Shown here: positions 26,183 through 34,893 of the stretch, one piece after another
Position numbering within the stretch: position 1 is the first letter of the stretch
Layout: every line of letters starts with the position of its first letter
Source of the DNA: Aphanothece hegewaldii CCALA 016
GTDB taxonomy: Bacteria > Cyanobacteriota > Cyanobacteriia > Cyanobacteriales > Microcystaceae
Assembly (NCBI RefSeq): GCF_003007785.1
Contig: NZ_PXOH01000001.1
Span: forward strand, 248,001-312,000
Direction of reading: 5' to 3'
DNA length: 64,000 nt
Translations under genes and position numbers: made by a program
The notes under the pieces: generated by a model
Databases searched by the model: none
What the model was told of the DNA's origin: nothing
What the model saw: the letters and a program-made list of their open reading frames with translations, nothing else

Positions 26183-28105
26183 ATGAGGATCAATCGAAAA
26201 GATTTAGCACCTCAAATCATGGTGCAAGCCAGTGATAAATTACACAACAAAGCAACACAATTTCTAGAACAGATGCAGGAAAAGATCTCTTTACCAATAT
26301 GGGCAACCATTCTAGTTGTTTTGTCGGGAACAATTGGCTTTACGGCAACATCTGTGTTACTAAAGTCTCCCACTGGATCGGGCTGTCCTAAAATCATCTG
26401 GCTGGCGGCATCTGCATCACAACGTCTTTATTGCGCCCAACTTGAAGCCGATCGCAAAACAACAGAAGGTTTGCTTAAAGCGATCGCTCTCGTCGAAGCA
26501 TTACCCTCAGATCACCCACTGCGCCCACAAGTTAATCAATATGTGGAAGATTGGGCCGAACAAATCTTAACGTTAGCTGAAAAAGAATATCAAGCAGGAC
26601 GAATCGAAAATGCGATCGCTACAGTGAAAAAGATTCCTTCTAAAGCTAAAGTGTACGAACTCGTAGAAAAAAGAATTGAGAAATGGGAATCAATTTGGAA
26701 AGAAGGCGAACAAATACTCACTGATATCGAAACCAGTCTGCGTAAGTCCAATTGGAATTATGCGTTTAGAAAGGCTGTAGAACTCCTCAATCTTAACAAT
26801 GAGTACTGGGCTACTGTTAAATATAATCAGGCTGTTCAAAAAATTTACCTCGCTAGAGAAGAAAGTAATCAACTCGATCAAGCATTTGCTCTCTATAATC
26901 GAGGTGGCTTAGAAAACTGGCTAAAAGCAGTTAAAGAAACGGAAAAAATTAAGCCCGATAGTTATGCTTACCAAGAAGCAAAAAATTTATTTGAAAAAGT
27001 CAAAGAAAAATTAATCACATACGGTAATAATTTAGCTAAACAACAGCAGTGGCAAGATCTTAAGGATGTTGCTAACCAAATTCCTGAAAATTTAGCCTTA
27101 GATAAAGAAGTCGGGGCATGGATAGCGATCGCTGATGCGGGAATTAATGCCGATTTTGGCACAGTAGAAGGATTACAAGCCGCGATCCTCAGTGCAGAAC
27201 AGATCGAGCCTTCTAGCCCTTTCTATAGTCAAGCACAAGACATGAGAAAGCGTTGGAACTTAGAAATTGAGGATGTCACTAAACTAACCCAAGCCAGAGA
27301 AAAAGCGCAATCGGGAGATCTTAAAAATTTAACGGCGGCTATTGCTCAAGCCAATCTTATTGTAAGAGGACATCCGCGCTATAGTGAAGCACAAGGAGAA
27401 ATTAACCGTTGGACTCGTCAAGTACAATTAATTGAAGATCAACCGATTCTTGATAAAGCTAGAGAAATTTCCGTGAAGGGTGATATCGAGTCTTTAAAAG
27501 TTGCGATCGCCCAAGCGAAGGAAATCGGCTCACAAAGAGCATTGTATAAAGAAGCACAAGGAGAAATCCGAACTTGGCAAGAATCGATTGAAAAACAAGA
27601 AGATCAGCCTATCTTAGATCAAGCGATTTCTTTAGCCAATGTTCGAGATTATGTGGCAGCGATTCAAGTTGCCCAACAAATTCGACGGGGAAGAGTTCTC
27701 TATCCTGAAACTCGCGCTAATTTACGACGGTGGCAACAAGAAGTACAAGCCCAAAAAGACTTACAACAAGCTTATTCAGTTGCCCAAACTCGCACAGTAG
27801 AAGCTTTAAACAACGCGCTCAATTTAGTACGCAATATCCCCACTTCGACGGATGTTAGTACTGAAAGAATGGAGGCAATTGATCGGTGGAGTTATCAACT
27901 GTTAGCCTTTGCCTCAGAAAAAGCTAATCTTTCTCTATATACGGAAGCGATCTCAATTGCGAGACAAATTCCAAATGAAAGTGCTGCCTATAGTGCCGCC
28001 CAATCTCAAGTCAAAATCTGGCGACGTTTACTAGAACCGCCTCTACCGCCTCTAGAATCAAGTCAAGACAATTCTTCTTTGGATGAAACTGAATTTGAAA
28101 ATTAA
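26183..28105 (+). CDS. Large membrane-anchored helical-repeat protein, unknown
   Basis: A 640-residue protein. A cytoplasmic N-terminus is followed by one TM helix (WATILVVLSGTIGFTATSVL, about residues 39-58) and a long, likely periplasmic or lumenal, all-helical region. That region contains tandem repeats of about 45-55 residues: variants of YxEAQGEIxxW appear near 400 and 455, a related YPETRANLRRW near 510, and QPILDxA precedes several helices. The pattern is TPR/SEL1-like in spirit but not canonical. The tail is acidic and disordered. I know of similar uncharacterised cyanobacterial proteins; function is unknown. Confidence 0.7.
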   Translation: MRINRKDLAPQIMVQASDKLHNKATQFLEQMQEKISLPIWATILVVLSGTIGFTATSVLLKSPTGSGCPKIIWLAASASQRLYCAQLEADRKTTEGLLKAIALVEALPSDHPLRPQVNQYVEDWAEQILTLAEKEYQAGRIENAIATVKKIPSKAKVYELVEKRIEKWESIWKEGEQILTDIETSLRKSNWNYAFRKAVELLNLNNEYWATVKYNQAVQKIYLAREESNQLDQAFALYNRGGLENWLKAVKETEKIKPDSYAYQEAKNLFEKVKEKLITYGNNLAKQQQWQDLKDVANQIPENLALDKEVGAWIAIADAGINADFGTVEGLQAAILSAEQIEPSSPFYSQAQDMRKRWNLEIEDVTKLTQAREKAQSGDLKNLTAAIAQANLIVRGHPRYSEAQGEINRWTRQVQLIEDQPILDKAREISVKGDIESLKVAIAQAKEIGSQRALYKEAQGEIRTWQESIEKQEDQPILDQAISLANVRDYVAAIQVAQQIRRGRVLYPETRANLRRWQQEVQAQKDLQQAYSVAQTRTVEALNNALNLVRNIPTSTDVSTERMEAIDRWSYQLLAFASEKANLSLYTEAISIARQIPNESAAYSAAQSQVKIWRRLLEPPLPPLESSQDNSSLDETEFEN

Positions 28106-28111
28106 GCGATA

Positions 28112-28507
28112 TTAAACGTTATTTAGCTTCAGATCTACATATTCTTGTTTTAGTAGATTAATTAATTGATCATCCCCGTTGGCTAGAGCAATTTCAAGAC
28201 GACGCTCTAAACGACGACGAATGGTTTCTAAATGAACCTGGCTAACTTCATCGCTAATGATTACCGTCGGCTGAGTGTGAGAAACAGGACAAGATAAGGA
28301 TGTAGTGGGTTCAGTCATGAAATTAGGACGACTGCTATAGGCGACCCCGCGATACTGACGATGTAACTTTGGCTGAAGTTGGGGCATATGACGAGGATAG
28401 TGATATTTCCAGTCTTGCCCTCGATATTTACCGCCAATGTCTCCCTCGTTGATTTCTAACCCTAGAGGATCTGTCTCATAAGCCACACCACGATAAGATA
28501 ATTTCAT
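28112..28507 (-). CDS. DUF4278 domain protein with C-terminal helical module
   Basis: A 131-residue protein. Two YRGxxY motifs characteristic of DUF4278 are present: LSYRGVAYETDPLG at the start and RQYRGVAYSSRP near residue 55. The C-terminus RRLEIALANGDDQLINLLK matches the small protein at 12976-13137. The start is at 28507 because AAGGAGAG then lies 8 bp upstream; the ATG at 28513 would be too close. DUF4278 proteins are common in cyanobacteria, some are stress-induced, and their function is unknown. Confidence 0.78.
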   Translation of the reverse strand: MKLSYRGVAYETDPLGLEINEGDIGGKYRGQDWKYHYPRHMPQLQPKLHRQYRGVAYSSRPNFMTEPTTSLSCPVSHTQPTVIISDEVSQVHLETIRRRLERRLEIALANGDDQLINLLKQEYVDLKLNNV

Positions 28508-29098
28508 TGTCATCTCTCCTTAGTTTGATTTTAAAGATTATTTTTTTTATAACAAAATAAAAATATTCTGTATCTATTTTTACATTCTAGTAGTTTTTTT
28601 AGCAAAAGTCATCAAGTTGTAACAAAGTTGACTTAATCCTCTATATAAGAGATCCCAAGATGAGAAAGTAATTTCGTTTTTTTTACAGAACTTAATAATT
28701 TGTTTTTTGTTGTCTTGAAAATCGAGTATGGAGAGCCGCTCAAGAAAAAAATATTACAATTTATAACAATTAATTGTCAAAGGGATCGCCTTCTGGCTTG
28801 ATAAAATACGGAAGATATACAAGGTTATCTCTTGCTTTCACAGGCCAAAGACAGCTAATCTATATAGAAGGTGAAAGTCAAATAAAAATATTTTTTCCGT
28901 TTAGCTCCATTTTCCAGCTTGGAAAAAGAGTTAAGTTTCGTTAAGGATTGTTGAAAAACTGAGTAATGCTCATTGCTCCTTCTTTCATCAACTATTCAAT
29001 ATCTGTTTTAAAATTTGTCTGTCCATTTTTGGTCAGAAAGTGACAGGTATTATCAAAGGTAATTGTTCCAATTCTTGTTGTATTCGGAGTCAACTTCA
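28508..29098. other. 590-bp intergenic region, no gene seen
   Basis: The longest plain spacer in the middle of the window. It lies between divergent genes, so it should hold promoters for both. TATATAAG near 28643 is a -10-like site. Two short dyads are visible: TTTTCCA/TGGAAAA around 28910-28926 and GAGTAATG/CATTGCTC around 28962-28978. Neither is followed by a T-run. A small RNA is possible given the length, but nothing identifies one. Confidence 0.4.
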
Positions 29099-29563
29099 AT
29101 GTTTAAAAGACTATTCGGTAAAAAAGATAAATTTTTTCTAGAACTTAAAGAAGATGCTACAAAAGCAGTAGGGCAAGTCGTCGAACAAGCTGAGAAAGCA
29201 ATTGAGAAAACGACTGAAACCATAAGCCAAGTCGTTGACACAAAAACAGCCGAACCAGCCAAAGTAGAAAAAGTTGCTGAAGCTAAACCCGCGAAAAATG
29301 CTAAAGCTGCTGCTGCGGCAAAAACAAAAGAGAAGAAAACTTCAATTAAGGATAAAAAAGGCAAAACTGAAGCGAAACCAGTTGCAGAAACTAAACCCGC
29401 ACCCGCACCCGCTAACCAAAACGGAAAAGTTGATCCGACTGAGGTGGCTTTTGCTAGTAAAAACCCTGTCATGTCTACCATGTCGCGTCGCACCCCAGGA
29501 CCTAGCTTAAATAGCTTTAAGGAAATGGCACGTACCGCCAAAATTCCTAACAGAAAAGGCTAG
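29099..29563 (+). CDS. Lys/Ala/Pro-rich cyanobacterial protein, unknown
   Basis: A 154-residue protein starting MFKRLFGKKDKFFLEL, with CGGAGT 9 bp before the ATG. A conserved-looking N-terminal patch is followed by a long low-complexity linker of Lys, Ala and Pro (residues about 45-115). The C-terminal patch RRTPGPSLNSFKEMARTAK resembles tails I recall in uncharacterised cyanobacterial proteins. No membrane helix or catalytic motif is seen. The low complexity makes long frames appear on all six frames. A strong terminator follows directly. Confidence 0.65.
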   Translation: MFKRLFGKKDKFFLELKEDATKAVGQVVEQAEKAIEKTTETISQVVDTKTAEPAKVEKVAEAKPAKNAKAAAAAKTKEKKTSIKDKKGKTEAKPVAETKPAPAPANQNGKVDPTEVAFASKNPVMSTMSRRTPGPSLNSFKEMARTAKIPNRKG

Positions 29564-29573
29564 AAAAGATTAA

Positions 29574-29602
29574 GGGTGGGTTAATTCCTACCCTTTTTTT
29601 TT
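29574..29602 (+). terminator. Rho-independent terminator
   Basis: GGGTGGG and CCTACCC (29574-29580 and 29587-29593) pair around a TTAATT loop, with one G-T, and are followed directly by nine T. It stands 11 bp after the stop of the Lys/Ala-rich gene. It is the cleanest terminator in the window. Confidence 0.85.
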
Positions 29603-29666
29603 GGTTTTAATAAAGCTTGGGCGTATCAAGATTAAGATTGGAATTGATCTTATTTTTCATCAGCTA

Positions 29667-30536
29667 ATGTGGAATCAAATTGCTGAACAAATTACAGAAG
29701 CGACAGGGAAATCTTTTCAAGTTGAAAAAACTCGCTCTGTTAGTGGTGGATGTATTAATCAAGGTTACGCGGTATCAGGGGGCGAGCAAACCTATTTTGT
29801 CAAAATTAATATGGCGGCACAAATCGCCATGTTTGAGGCAGAAGCGTTAGGATTACAACAAATAGGGGCGACTCAAACGATACGGGTTCCTCATGCAGTG
29901 TGTTGGGGATTGAGCGATCGCTCTAGCTTTTTGGTTTTAGAATGGTTAGAATTTGGACGAGGGGATCAAGCTTCCTGGGAAGAAATGGGAAGAAGATTAG
30001 CCCAATTACATCAGGTGGGGGACTCATCTCAATTTGGTTGGGTTAGAAATAACACCATCGGCTCAACACCTCAGATTAACACTTGGACTGATCATTGGGC
30101 AGATTTTTTTACAGAATATCGCATTGGCTATCAACTGAGATTAGCGAAAAAACGTGGCGGCGGTTTCGAGAACGAAAATTTAGTCCTTCCGGCTGTTCGA
30201 GAATATCTTACTCAACATAACCCAAAACCGTCACTTGTTCACGGCGATTTATGGTCAGGAAATGCCGCAGTTACAGTTACAGGAGAACCGGTTATTTTAG
30301 ATCCTGCTACTTATTATGGCGATCGAGAAGTTGATCTGGCTATGACTGAATTATTTGGGGGTTTTCCTGCTGCTTTTTATCGAGGATACAATCAAGTTTT
30401 TCCGCTAAATGATGGCTATCAACGTCGGAAAACTCTTTATAATCTGTATCATGTTTTAAATCATTTTAATTTGTTTGGTGGCGGCTATGGTTCACAAGCT
30501 AATCAAATGATACAGCAAATTTTATCAGGAAAATAA
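29667..30536 (+). CDS. Fructosamine/ketosamine-3-kinase family protein
   Basis: A 289-residue kinase of the aminoglycoside-phosphotransferase-like fold, starting MWNQIAEQITEATGK. Signatures are SGGCINQGYAV near residue 28, the ATP-anchoring TYFVKINMA, FEAEALGLQQI, the catalytic LVHGDLWSGNA and the metal-binding VILDPATYYGDREVDLAM. Family enzymes phosphorylate sugar-derived Amadori adducts on proteins, which then break down (deglycation repair). The start is set at 29667 because the preceding 22 residues overlap the terminator region and do not fit the family. Confidence 0.85.
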   Translation: MWNQIAEQITEATGKSFQVEKTRSVSGGCINQGYAVSGGEQTYFVKINMAAQIAMFEAEALGLQQIGATQTIRVPHAVCWGLSDRSSFLVLEWLEFGRGDQASWEEMGRRLAQLHQVGDSSQFGWVRNNTIGSTPQINTWTDHWADFFTEYRIGYQLRLAKKRGGGFENENLVLPAVREYLTQHNPKPSLVHGDLWSGNAAVTVTGEPVILDPATYYGDREVDLAMTELFGGFPAAFYRGYNQVFPLNDGYQRRKTLYNLYHVLNHFNLFGGGYGSQANQMIQQILSGK

Positions 30537-30542
30537 ATTCGT

Positions 30543-30809
30543 TTATTCGACTACAATCTGCCATTCGTGTAATTCATATTTGACACAATTATTTTGAATA
30601 AGGGGATCTTGTTCGACAATATTTTTAGCTTCTTCGAGAGACTGCGCCTTAAACAGTAGCATTCCTCCGCCTAATTCTTTCCAATATCCTGTTTTAGCCT
30701 GATGTCCCTTTGCTATTAATTCATGAACATAAGCTTTATGAGGCTGAACATATTGATCAAAAGTATTTTTATCAACAATTCCCTTTTCTATTTTGACAAA
30801 CCAAGGCAT
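30543..30809 (-). CDS. YciI family protein
   Basis: An 88-residue protein of the dimeric alpha/beta-barrel superfamily. It has the usual MPWFVKIEKGIVD start, a HKAYVHELIAKG helix, and GGGMLLFKAQSLEEAKNIVE before EQDPLIQNN and YELHEWQIVVE. Some relatives are dehalogenase- or muconolactone-isomerase-like, but most are uncharacterised. It converges on the fructosamine kinase gene, 6 bp away. Confidence 0.8.
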   Translation of the reverse strand: MPWFVKIEKGIVDKNTFDQYVQPHKAYVHELIAKGHQAKTGYWKELGGGMLLFKAQSLEEAKNIVEQDPLIQNNCVKYELHEWQIVVE

Positions 30810-31048
30810 AAATAACTAATAAAAATTCAATTAACGAATAAAACTAATTCAACTGGTATAACAATTATTATTTATGATTTTGCTACCAATTTGAGTAATA
30901 TCAAAACATTTTGTAATATTGTCCTTGATTTGTAGTAATTCTTTACAATCGCGGCAAACTGATTTAAAGTTTTGCTAAAATTAGAATAAATTCACAAAAA
31001 GCCACAAAAACAATTTAAGTTTTTAGTTTTCACGAATGAACAGACTTA

Positions 31049-31064
31049 CAAGGTGAAAACCTTG
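31049..31064 (+). promoter_or_regulatory. GNRA-loop hairpin in 5' leader of cupin gene
   Basis: CAAGGT-GAAA-ACCTTG is a perfect 6-bp stem with a GNRA tetraloop, 37 bp before the ATG at 31102. It could be a stabilising or regulatory leader structure, or chance. The 291-bp spacer 30810-31101 holds nothing else I can name. Confidence 0.3.
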
Positions 31065-31101
31065 ATAAATCTCTCTTAAAATAGTAAAGAGGGTTAATTT
31101 T

Positions 31102-31566
31102 ATGGGTCTTATCAATAATATTTCAATATCGACTTTAACTTGTCTTCATCCAAGTCAAGGATTAACAATTTGTCCAGTAGAAACCATAACATCAGAAAAA
31201 GAGCAAGGATTTGATCCGCCATTATTTAGCCATGAAACAACATTAGTAACTCTTGCTCCTGGCACGATAGAGGATTTATTTGTTCATCATCATCAGACTG
31301 ATCAACTATTAGTTATTCGGGGTAATGCTGTATTAATTATTTTGCTGAATAAACAGTATCAATATATTCTCATGAGTGAAGCTGAACCAAGGGTAATAAA
31401 AATTCCGCCAGGGGTTCCACATGGTGCAGTTAATCTGAGTCCAAATCCCTGTACAGCGATTAATTCTATTCTTTTTCATGGGACACCAACAGAAAAAGAT
31501 TATCGTCCGATTAAACCGCCTTTTTCTTATGATTTAGAACGAGTTAGAAAATTATTGCCAGATTAA
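31102..31566 (+). CDS. Cupin-fold protein, unknown substrate
   Basis: A 154-residue single-domain cupin. The first motif is represented by IEDLFVHHHQTDQLLVIRGN, with three successive His. The second is KIPPGVPHGAVNLS, with one His. The tail YRPIKPPFSYDLERVRKLLP recalls dTDP-sugar epimerase-like cupins, but the epimerase catalytic pair is not evident. A metal-binding isomerase or sugar sensor are both possible. It converges on tyrA. GAGG about 10 bp before the ATG supports the start. Confidence 0.65.
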   Translation: MGLINNISISTLTCLHPSQGLTICPVETITSEKEQGFDPPLFSHETTLVTLAPGTIEDLFVHHHQTDQLLVIRGNAVLIILLNKQYQYILMSEAEPRVIKIPPGVPHGAVNLSPNPCTAINSILFHGTPTEKDYRPIKPPFSYDLERVRKLLPD

Positions 31567-31607
31567 TAAATATATTGGGAACTATACTGGTATTGGTTTC
31601 CTATCCC

Positions 31608-32453
31608 CTACGAATCGATAAAATTTGGTCTTGCTTGTTGTGTGTATTCTAAAGTGTTTTCTAAACTCGACCAATTTTCAGTTTCAATATAATTAATTAA
31701 ATCATTTAGATTCTGACGATATTGTCGAAGCGATCGCAATATAGCTTCTTTATTATATTTTGCCATCATCACCCCTAATTCTGGGTTGCCACCACCAACT
31801 CGACTCGTACTCGCAAAACCCGAACTCGCTAACTTTTGCGCTGCTTCTAGGATGTGTGAGTCGGTTTCACTCATACAAGCATGAATCAAACTTGCGCTAA
31901 TCATCACAGGAAGATGAGAGATCCAAGCAACCGCTTGATCGTGTATTTGGGGGGAATATTGAGTATAAACATCTGCACCAATAGAACTGACTAAATCTGC
32001 GAGAATTTGAACTGATTCTGCGGGAGATTCTGGAGTCGGAGTTATCACATAAGGTCTATTGACAAATAACTTAAATTGTGCTGCATTAATTCCTTGTTCG
32101 GCGGTTCCTGCCATTGGATGCCCTCCAACAAAATTAGACCATAGGGCGGTACAGTCTTGCACGATCGGTGTTTTCACTGAACCGACATCAGTAACGATGG
32201 TGGTAGGTTTGAGACTTGGAATCAGTTGTTGTAGAGTAGGAATAATATAAGGAATGGGTGTACAAATAAAAATAAGATCGCTTTGTGGCATTGATTCTAA
32301 ATCTGTTCTAGCATGATCAACCGCCCCGATATTTTTTGCCGTCTGACAGGTACTTTCTTTTTGAGATGCGCCTAAAACCGTATGGCCAAGCGATCGCAAG
32401 TCTAGCCCCAACGATCCCCCAATTAAACCCAGTCCAATAATCCCAATTTTCAT
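31608..32453 (-). CDS. tyrA: Prephenate/arogenate dehydrogenase TyrA
   Basis: A 281-residue NAD(P)-dependent enzyme of tyrosine synthesis. The start at 32453 gives MKIGIIGLGLIGGSLGLDLR, the Rossmann GxGxxG at the very N-terminus as usual. IFICTPIPYIIPTLQQL, VTDVGSVKTPIV, FVGGHPMAGTAEQG and the helical AVAWISHLPVMISASL follow. Cyanobacterial homologues prefer NADP and arogenate, which is likely but unproven here. No ACT domain is present. It is divergent from hisS with 51 bp between them. Confidence 0.92.
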   Translation of the reverse strand: MKIGIIGLGLIGGSLGLDLRSLGHTVLGASQKESTCQTAKNIGAVDHARTDLESMPQSDLIFICTPIPYIIPTLQQLIPSLKPTTIVTDVGSVKTPIVQDCTALWSNFVGGHPMAGTAEQGINAAQFKLFVNRPYVITPTPESPAESVQILADLVSSIGADVYTQYSPQIHDQAVAWISHLPVMISASLIHACMSETDSHILEAAQKLASSGFASTSRVGGGNPELGVMMAKYNKEAILRSLRQYRQNLNDLINYIETENWSSLENTLEYTQQARPNFIDS

Positions 32454-32504
32454 GATTAAATAGTGATCTGTGTCGGTCAAAGTTATTGTAAATTATAAGT
32501 TTAA

Positions 32505-33785
32505 ATGGCGAAGATTCAAGCAATACGAGGAACACGGGATATTTTACCCGAAGAAGTGGGTTACTGGCAGCACATCGAAACCGTTGCATCAACGATTCTC
32601 AGTAACGCACTCTATCAAGAAATTCGCACACCGATTTTTGAAGAAACGTCTTTATTTGAAAGAGGCATCGGAGAGGCTACGGATGTTGTTGGTAAAGAAA
32701 TGTATACTTTTATGGATCGCGGCGATCGATCTTTGACGTTACGCCCTGAAGGAACTGCGGGAGTCGTGCGATCGTTTATTCAACACAATTTAGCCGCAAG
32801 CGGAGGAGTACAAAAGCTCTGGTACAAGGGGCCGATGTTTCGCTATGAACGTCCACAAGCGGGTCGTCAGCGTCAATTTCATCAAATTGGGTTAGAGTTA
32901 TTAGGAAGTCGTGATCCTCGCGCCGATGTGGAGGTAATCGCTTTAGCAACGGATATCTTATCTACATTGGGCTTGAAAAATCTCAGTTTAAGTCTTAATT
33001 CGGTGGGAAATGGGGAAGATAGACAACGCTACAGAGACGCATTAGTTAGTTATTTAACGCCATATAAAGATCAACTGGATGCCGACTCGCAGGATCGTTT
33101 AAATCGTAATCCATTGCGGATTTTAGACAGTAAAGATCAGAAAACCCAAGAAATTTGTCAGAATGCACCGAGTATTTTAGAGTATTTGGGGGAAGATTCC
33201 CAGAAGCATTTTGAGCAAGTTCAGCAGTTATTAAATGATTTAGGGGTTTCCTATCAGTTGAATCCTTCTCTGGTTAGGGGTTTGGATTACTATACCCATA
33301 CGGCGTTTGAAATTCAATCGGCTGATTTAGGGGCGCAAGCTACCGTCTGTGGTGGTGGGCGATATGATGGTTTGATTAGTCAGCTTGGTGGAAGTGAAAC
33401 CCCTTCGATCGGTTGGGCGATAGGCATGGAACGCTTAGTATTACTGTTGCAAAAGCTACAAACTACGCCTGTTTTGGTTCCCGATTTTTATATTGTTTCG
33501 CGGGGAGAAAAAGCAGAAGCACAAGGTTTTGTTTTAGCCCAAAAATTACGCAATGCTGGTTTAAAAGTGGAGTTAGATTTAAGCGGTAGTGCCTTTGGGA
33601 AACAGTTTAAACGGGCTGATCGGAGTGGTGCGATCGCTTGTATTATTTTGGGAGATGCCGAAGCGGAAAACCAAACGGTACAGCTAAAATGGATGGCGAC
33701 ACAAGAACAAGTCAGCTTATTACAAGCAGAGTTGTTGAGTCAAATAGATGATTTAAAACAACAATTAACACGGCACAAAAAGTAA
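32505..33785 (+). CDS. hisS: Histidyl-tRNA synthetase HisS
   Basis: A 426-residue class II synthetase. Motif 1 is around [20 protein letters not shown]; motif 2 contains [20 protein letters not shown]; the histidine-binding motif [15 protein letters not shown] and [14 protein letters not shown] follow. Motif 3 is GWAIGMERL and the C-terminal anticodon domain ends the protein. Length and order are standard. It is divergent from tyrA. Confidence 0.96.
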   Translation: MAKIQAIRGTRDILPEEVGYWQHIETVASTILSNALYQEIRTPIFEETSLFERGIGEATDVVGKEMYTFMDRGDRSLTLRPEGTAGVVRSFIQHNLAASGGVQKLWYKGPMFRYERPQAGRQRQFHQIGLELLGSRDPRADVEVIALATDILSTLGLKNLSLSLNSVGNGEDRQRYRDALVSYLTPYKDQLDADSQDRLNRNPLRILDSKDQKTQEICQNAPSILEYLGEDSQKHFEQVQQLLNDLGVSYQLNPSLVRGLDYYTHTAFEIQSADLGAQATVCGGGRYDGLISQLGGSETPSIGWAIGMERLVLLLQKLQTTPVLVPDFYIVSRGEKAEAQGFVLAQKLRNAGLKVELDLSGSAFGKQFKRADRSGAIACIILGDAEAENQTVQLKWMATQEQVSLLQAELLSQIDDLKQQLTRHKK

Positions 33786-33829
33786 TGATTAATCGTCTCG
33801 TTGGCTAAAGAAAGGGAAATAGATAAGGC

Positions 33830-34372
33830 ATGAATTGGGTATTTTTGCTCCAAAGAGAAAGCGATCGTTATTGGCAACCGATCCAAACCCCTATACTAGA
33901 AGTAGAAGAATGCAAATATCGTATTATTGGACAGACTAATCGTTCTAATTTGTGTGTGGAAGTTCGGGTTAACATTAAACCGTTTGAGTCATCTTTTGAG
34001 ATGAAACGTAACACCTATTTTCGTCGCACCAATTCTGAAGGATTAATCATTATTTTGCCATATACTTATTTTTTTGCGGGGTTATGGGAGTTGAGTTGTT
34101 GTAGTGATGCAATGTCAGAATTGATGGGGGTAAATTGGCGAGTCTCACAACAAATTTATAGTATACCGAAAATTAGTTATCTTGCCTTACCAAATACTGA
34201 TTCTAATCCTTGTCTTGAAGCAACAGACTTTAATTTATTTGAACCTGTACCGACTCATCAAACACTACCTGTATCCTCTTCTACTACAAAAGTTTTGCCA
34301 CCTAAACTTAATTTATCTTCGGAAAGAATAGCCAGAAAGTCGCCTGAGTTACCCAATTTACCGCTCAGGTAA
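33830..34372 (+). CDS. Conserved-looking cyanobacterial protein, unknown
   Basis: A 180-residue soluble protein starting MNWVFLLQRESDRYWQPI. The first 115 residues look like a compact beta-rich domain (EVRVNIKPFE, IIILPYTYFFAGLWELSCCS), followed by a Ser/Thr/Pro-rich disordered tail. No catalytic motif or membrane segment is recognised. It follows hisS by 44 bp on the same strand and overlaps the convergent GNAT gene by 15 bp. Confidence 0.6.
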   Translation: MNWVFLLQRESDRYWQPIQTPILEVEECKYRIIGQTNRSNLCVEVRVNIKPFESSFEMKRNTYFRRTNSEGLIIILPYTYFFAGLWELSCCSDAMSELMGVNWRVSQQIYSIPKISYLALPNTDSNPCLEATDFNLFEPVPTHQTLPVSSSTTKVLPPKLNLSSERIARKSPELPNLPLR

Positions 34373-34807
34373 TTTTATTAACATTTTAAAGTGAAGAATG
34401 CCTAAAAAATCTAAGGTTTCCCCAGTTTCTTGAAAACCTAAATTTTTATAAAAATTAACACTTTGAAAACGAGCTTTGAGTTGCAGCGTTTTTAATTGTT
34501 CTTGTTGTGCTTTTTCAATCAGCTTTTGCATCATTTGTGTACCGATTCCTTGCTGACGAAATTCAGGTAATACAGCCACATAATTAATAAGTCCCGTGCT
34601 TTGCTCAGTCTTTCTCAATCTAGCGCAACCAATAACTTTTTGATTAGCAAGAGCAATTATATGAAATGATTCTTGTTCATACTCATCTTTTTCGGTTCCT
34701 AATTCTTTTCCTAGTGGTTTTCTGAGGATTAACCAACGCAGATAAAACATTTGCTTAAGTTCATCTTCAGTTTGAATAGAACGAATAATGATTGTAGGAT
34801 GATACAT
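34358..34807 (-). CDS. GNAT family N-acetyltransferase
   Basis: A 149-residue acetyltransferase. The acetyl-CoA pyrophosphate loop is AVLPEFRQQGIGTQMMQKL, near residues 78-96, with INYV before it and the typical RFQSVNFYKNLGFQETGE at the C-terminus. It resembles ElaA/YjcF-like acyltransferases by its RWLILRKPLGKELGTE start. Substrate unknown. The end overlaps the convergent gene at 33830-34372. Confidence 0.85.
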   Translation of the reverse strand: MYHPTIIIRSIQTEDELKQMFYLRWLILRKPLGKELGTEKDEYEQESFHIIALANQKVIGCARLRKTEQSTGLINYVAVLPEFRQQGIGTQMMQKLIEKAQQEQLKTLQLKARFQSVNFYKNLGFQETGETLDFLGILHFKMLIKLPER

Positions 34808-34893
34808 TAAAAAACTTAAACTTTTAGTTTATCTCTAGAATAAAATGTGATAAAAAAGAAAATATTGATTTTTTTAATTTAATTATAAACATT

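Noticed and set aside
29053..29541. Long minus-strand frame (162 codons) opposite the Lys/Ala-rich protein
   Set aside because: It is the antisense of a low-complexity GCN/AAA-rich gene, which yields long Ala/Phe/Ser-rich frames by composition. The plus-strand gene has a ribosome site and terminator.
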